Made by a program: the position numbers and the translations under genes
Source of the DNA: Physcia stellaris
Lineage: Eukaryota; Ascomycota; Lecanoromycetes; Caliciales; Physciaceae
DNA length: 64,000 bases
NCBI GenBank assembly: GCA_018902385.1
Contig: JABSSW010000033.1
Span: 248,001-312,000, forward strand
Reading direction: 5' to 3'
The notes under the pieces: model-generated
Told to the model about the DNA's origin: nothing
Seen by the model: only the letters and a program-made list of their open reading frames with translations
Databases searched by the model: none
Shown here: in pieces, positions 62,698 through 64,000 of the stretch
Layout: every line of letters begins with the position of its first letter
Numbering within the stretch: the first letter of the stretch is position 1

Positions 62698-63677
62698 TTA
62701 CCACGGAGGAATCGAACCATCATACTGATTGTTTCCCTCCGCCTTCTCCCACCCTTTAACCAGGACCTTCGGGAACTGCCCATTCAGCTCCTGCCCCGGC
62801 TTGAAAATAATATCCAGCGAAGCCCTAGCGCCCTCGTCAGGGGTCAAATCCGCCATGTCACCGCCGCCCAGATCAGTTTTCATCCACTATTCACATCCGA
62901 CAATGTCAGTAAACAGCGCTTTCCCGAAGTTTAGGGAGGAGCGAGGGGAAATGGGACAGGAGAGCGAAGCAGGGGTGACATACGCCCGGACTGAGCGCCA
63001 TGAATGTGAAGCCCTCCTTCTCGTAGTCGAGCGCGTATTGCACCGTCAGGGCGTTCATGGCTGCTTTGGAGATCTTGTAGGCTGGCGCTGGGAGGTAGTG
63101 TGCTGCGCGGGATAAGGTGATGGAGCCTAGAGTAGTGGAACTTGGGCTGGTAAGCGCTGAAGCTAACTTGAGAGAAGATGGACTTAGGCGGAGTAGGAGC
63201 AATACATGTTGACGACTTTCTTCTGGGTGCCCTTATAGAGAAGGGGGAGGAAGGCGCGAGTCACCCAGTGCACGCCGAGGACGTTGATGGTGAAGCTTTC
63301 TGCGAGATTGTCCCTGTTGGTGTCAGTGAATCACGGTATCCGGTATGTTCGCGGGGGAAGGAAGCTCACATGCTTTTGACACCATCACTGGCATATTGGC
63401 ATACTCCCGCATTGTTGATCAGCACGTCTAGCCCCTTGCCGGACAGGTCTGCTTCGACTTCGGCGGCTGCTTGTTTTATAGAGGCTTCGTTGGTGACATC
63501 GAGGTTAACGATCACGACTCGGTCGGATGACTTCTTGGCGAGCTCCACTAGCTCTGGAGCGTCGCTTCGGGCCGTTGCGAAGACCTTGGCCACTTCTGAG
63601 GCTGGGAGAGAGATGAGTTGGCGAGCGAGTGCAAGACCGAAGCCTCTATTGGCGCCAGTGATGAGATACGAGGCCAT
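62698..63677 (-). CDS. short-chain dehydrogenase/reductase (SDR), classical type
   Basis: Four exons on the minus strand: 63677-63370, 63313-63206, 63140-62984 and 62886-62698, giving 253 residues with all phases kept. The introns are 56, 65 and 97 nt. The Rossmann cofactor motif is TGANRGFG at residues 7-14, NNAG at 88-91, and the catalytic YKISK at about 160-164, preceded by a Ser/Thr-rich strand (ISTTLGSITLS). The C-terminus carries the LSPGWMKTDLGG stretch common in carbonyl-reductase/C-factor-like SDRs. It should use NAD(P)H to reduce a carbonyl or oxidise an alcohol in the cytosol; the substrate is unknown. The third-exon acceptor has an in-frame alternative six bases upstream. Start: an upstream in-frame ATG at 63695 would add six residues (MKPTST), but the ATG at 63677 fits the family better. 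Confidence 0.8.
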
Positions 63678-64000
63678 TGTGCTCGTGGGTTTCACTGAGA
63701 GATAGAATTTGAAGCGTTGTAGCTAATCGAGAGCGAAGAGTGAGAGGGAGGGAAGAATCAACTTGTTCGACACCAGCCAGATGAAGCTGGTATCACCTTC
63801 GACAAGGGGGTAAAGGCCGCGGTGCCTGAAAGTGACGCAACACCCTCGTGCCCACGTTATTATTTGCTGATTAGTGAGCCATTAATGTGCGCCATGAGGG
63901 TGATCAGCCTCAGGGGCTGTCTTGAGGCTGAAATCGGCTTTAGATCAGCACCGGTCGGCCGACACTTTGACGCTGGGATTGCATGCATGTTTTACTCCAC
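63678..64000. other. upstream region of the SDR gene, window edge
   Basis: Presumed promoter of the minus-strand SDR gene. No other feature was recognised before the window ends. Confidence 0.4.

Noticed and set aside
1-64000. tRNA, rRNA and CRISPR features
   Set aside because: No cloverleaf-like A/B box pair, rRNA stretch or spaced short repeat array was recognised by eye; a tRNA scan would settle the first.

Overview
This window is nuclear DNA of a filamentous ascomycete (Pezizomycotina). The genes are split by many short introns (about 45-70 nt) with GTRNGY-type donors. They encode fungal cell-wall and transport proteins typical of this group, and gene-rich, GC-balanced DNA alternates with two very AT-rich, heavily mutated transposon blocks. 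The species cannot be fixed from the sequence alone.

Layout. 0.1-3.5 kb: a nucleolar U3 snoRNP WD40 protein (Utp17/Nan1/WDR75 type). 5.6-13.9 kb: a complete-length cell-wall alpha-1,3-glucan synthase in ten exons, carrying one apparent single-base frameshift. 14.7-15.5 kb: a single-exon protein with an Nmad2-like domain (predicted nucleotide-modification-associated family). 16.6-19.2 kb: a 13-exon MFS sugar transporter. 20.0-22.7 kb: an ankyrin-repeat protein, also with one apparent single-base frameshift. 22.8-24.7 kb: short inverted-repeat elements. 26.0-28.5 kb, minus strand: a large conserved fungal membrane protein of unknown function.

28.5-46.0 kb is a nested transposon block. A piggyBac-type DNA transposon (minus strand) was split by a Ty3/gypsy retrotransposon with a perfect 5-bp target duplication, and that element was entered by two further LTR-bounded elements. 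46.0-50.2 kb is an eroded island holding the C-terminal relic (KR-ACP) of a highly reducing polyketide synthase. 50.25-59.12 kb is a second AT-rich block: another Ty3/gypsy copy inside a unit whose about 60-bp inverted ends contain telomere-like TTAGGG motifs. 59.6-61.4 kb: an MFS efflux pump of the DHA14 type. 62.7-63.7 kb, minus strand: a short-chain dehydrogenase. The polyketide synthase relic, the pump and the dehydrogenase could be what is left of a secondary-metabolite cluster broken up by transposons.

The most unusual signal is the mutation pattern of the AT-rich blocks. Cytosines there survive almost only in CpG and CpA, while CpC and CpT (and GpG, ApG) are nearly gone. This is not the CpA-to-TpA pattern of classical RIP. 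A second signal is a family of about 200-bp repeats (four copies) with inverted ends and a protein-like conserved core.
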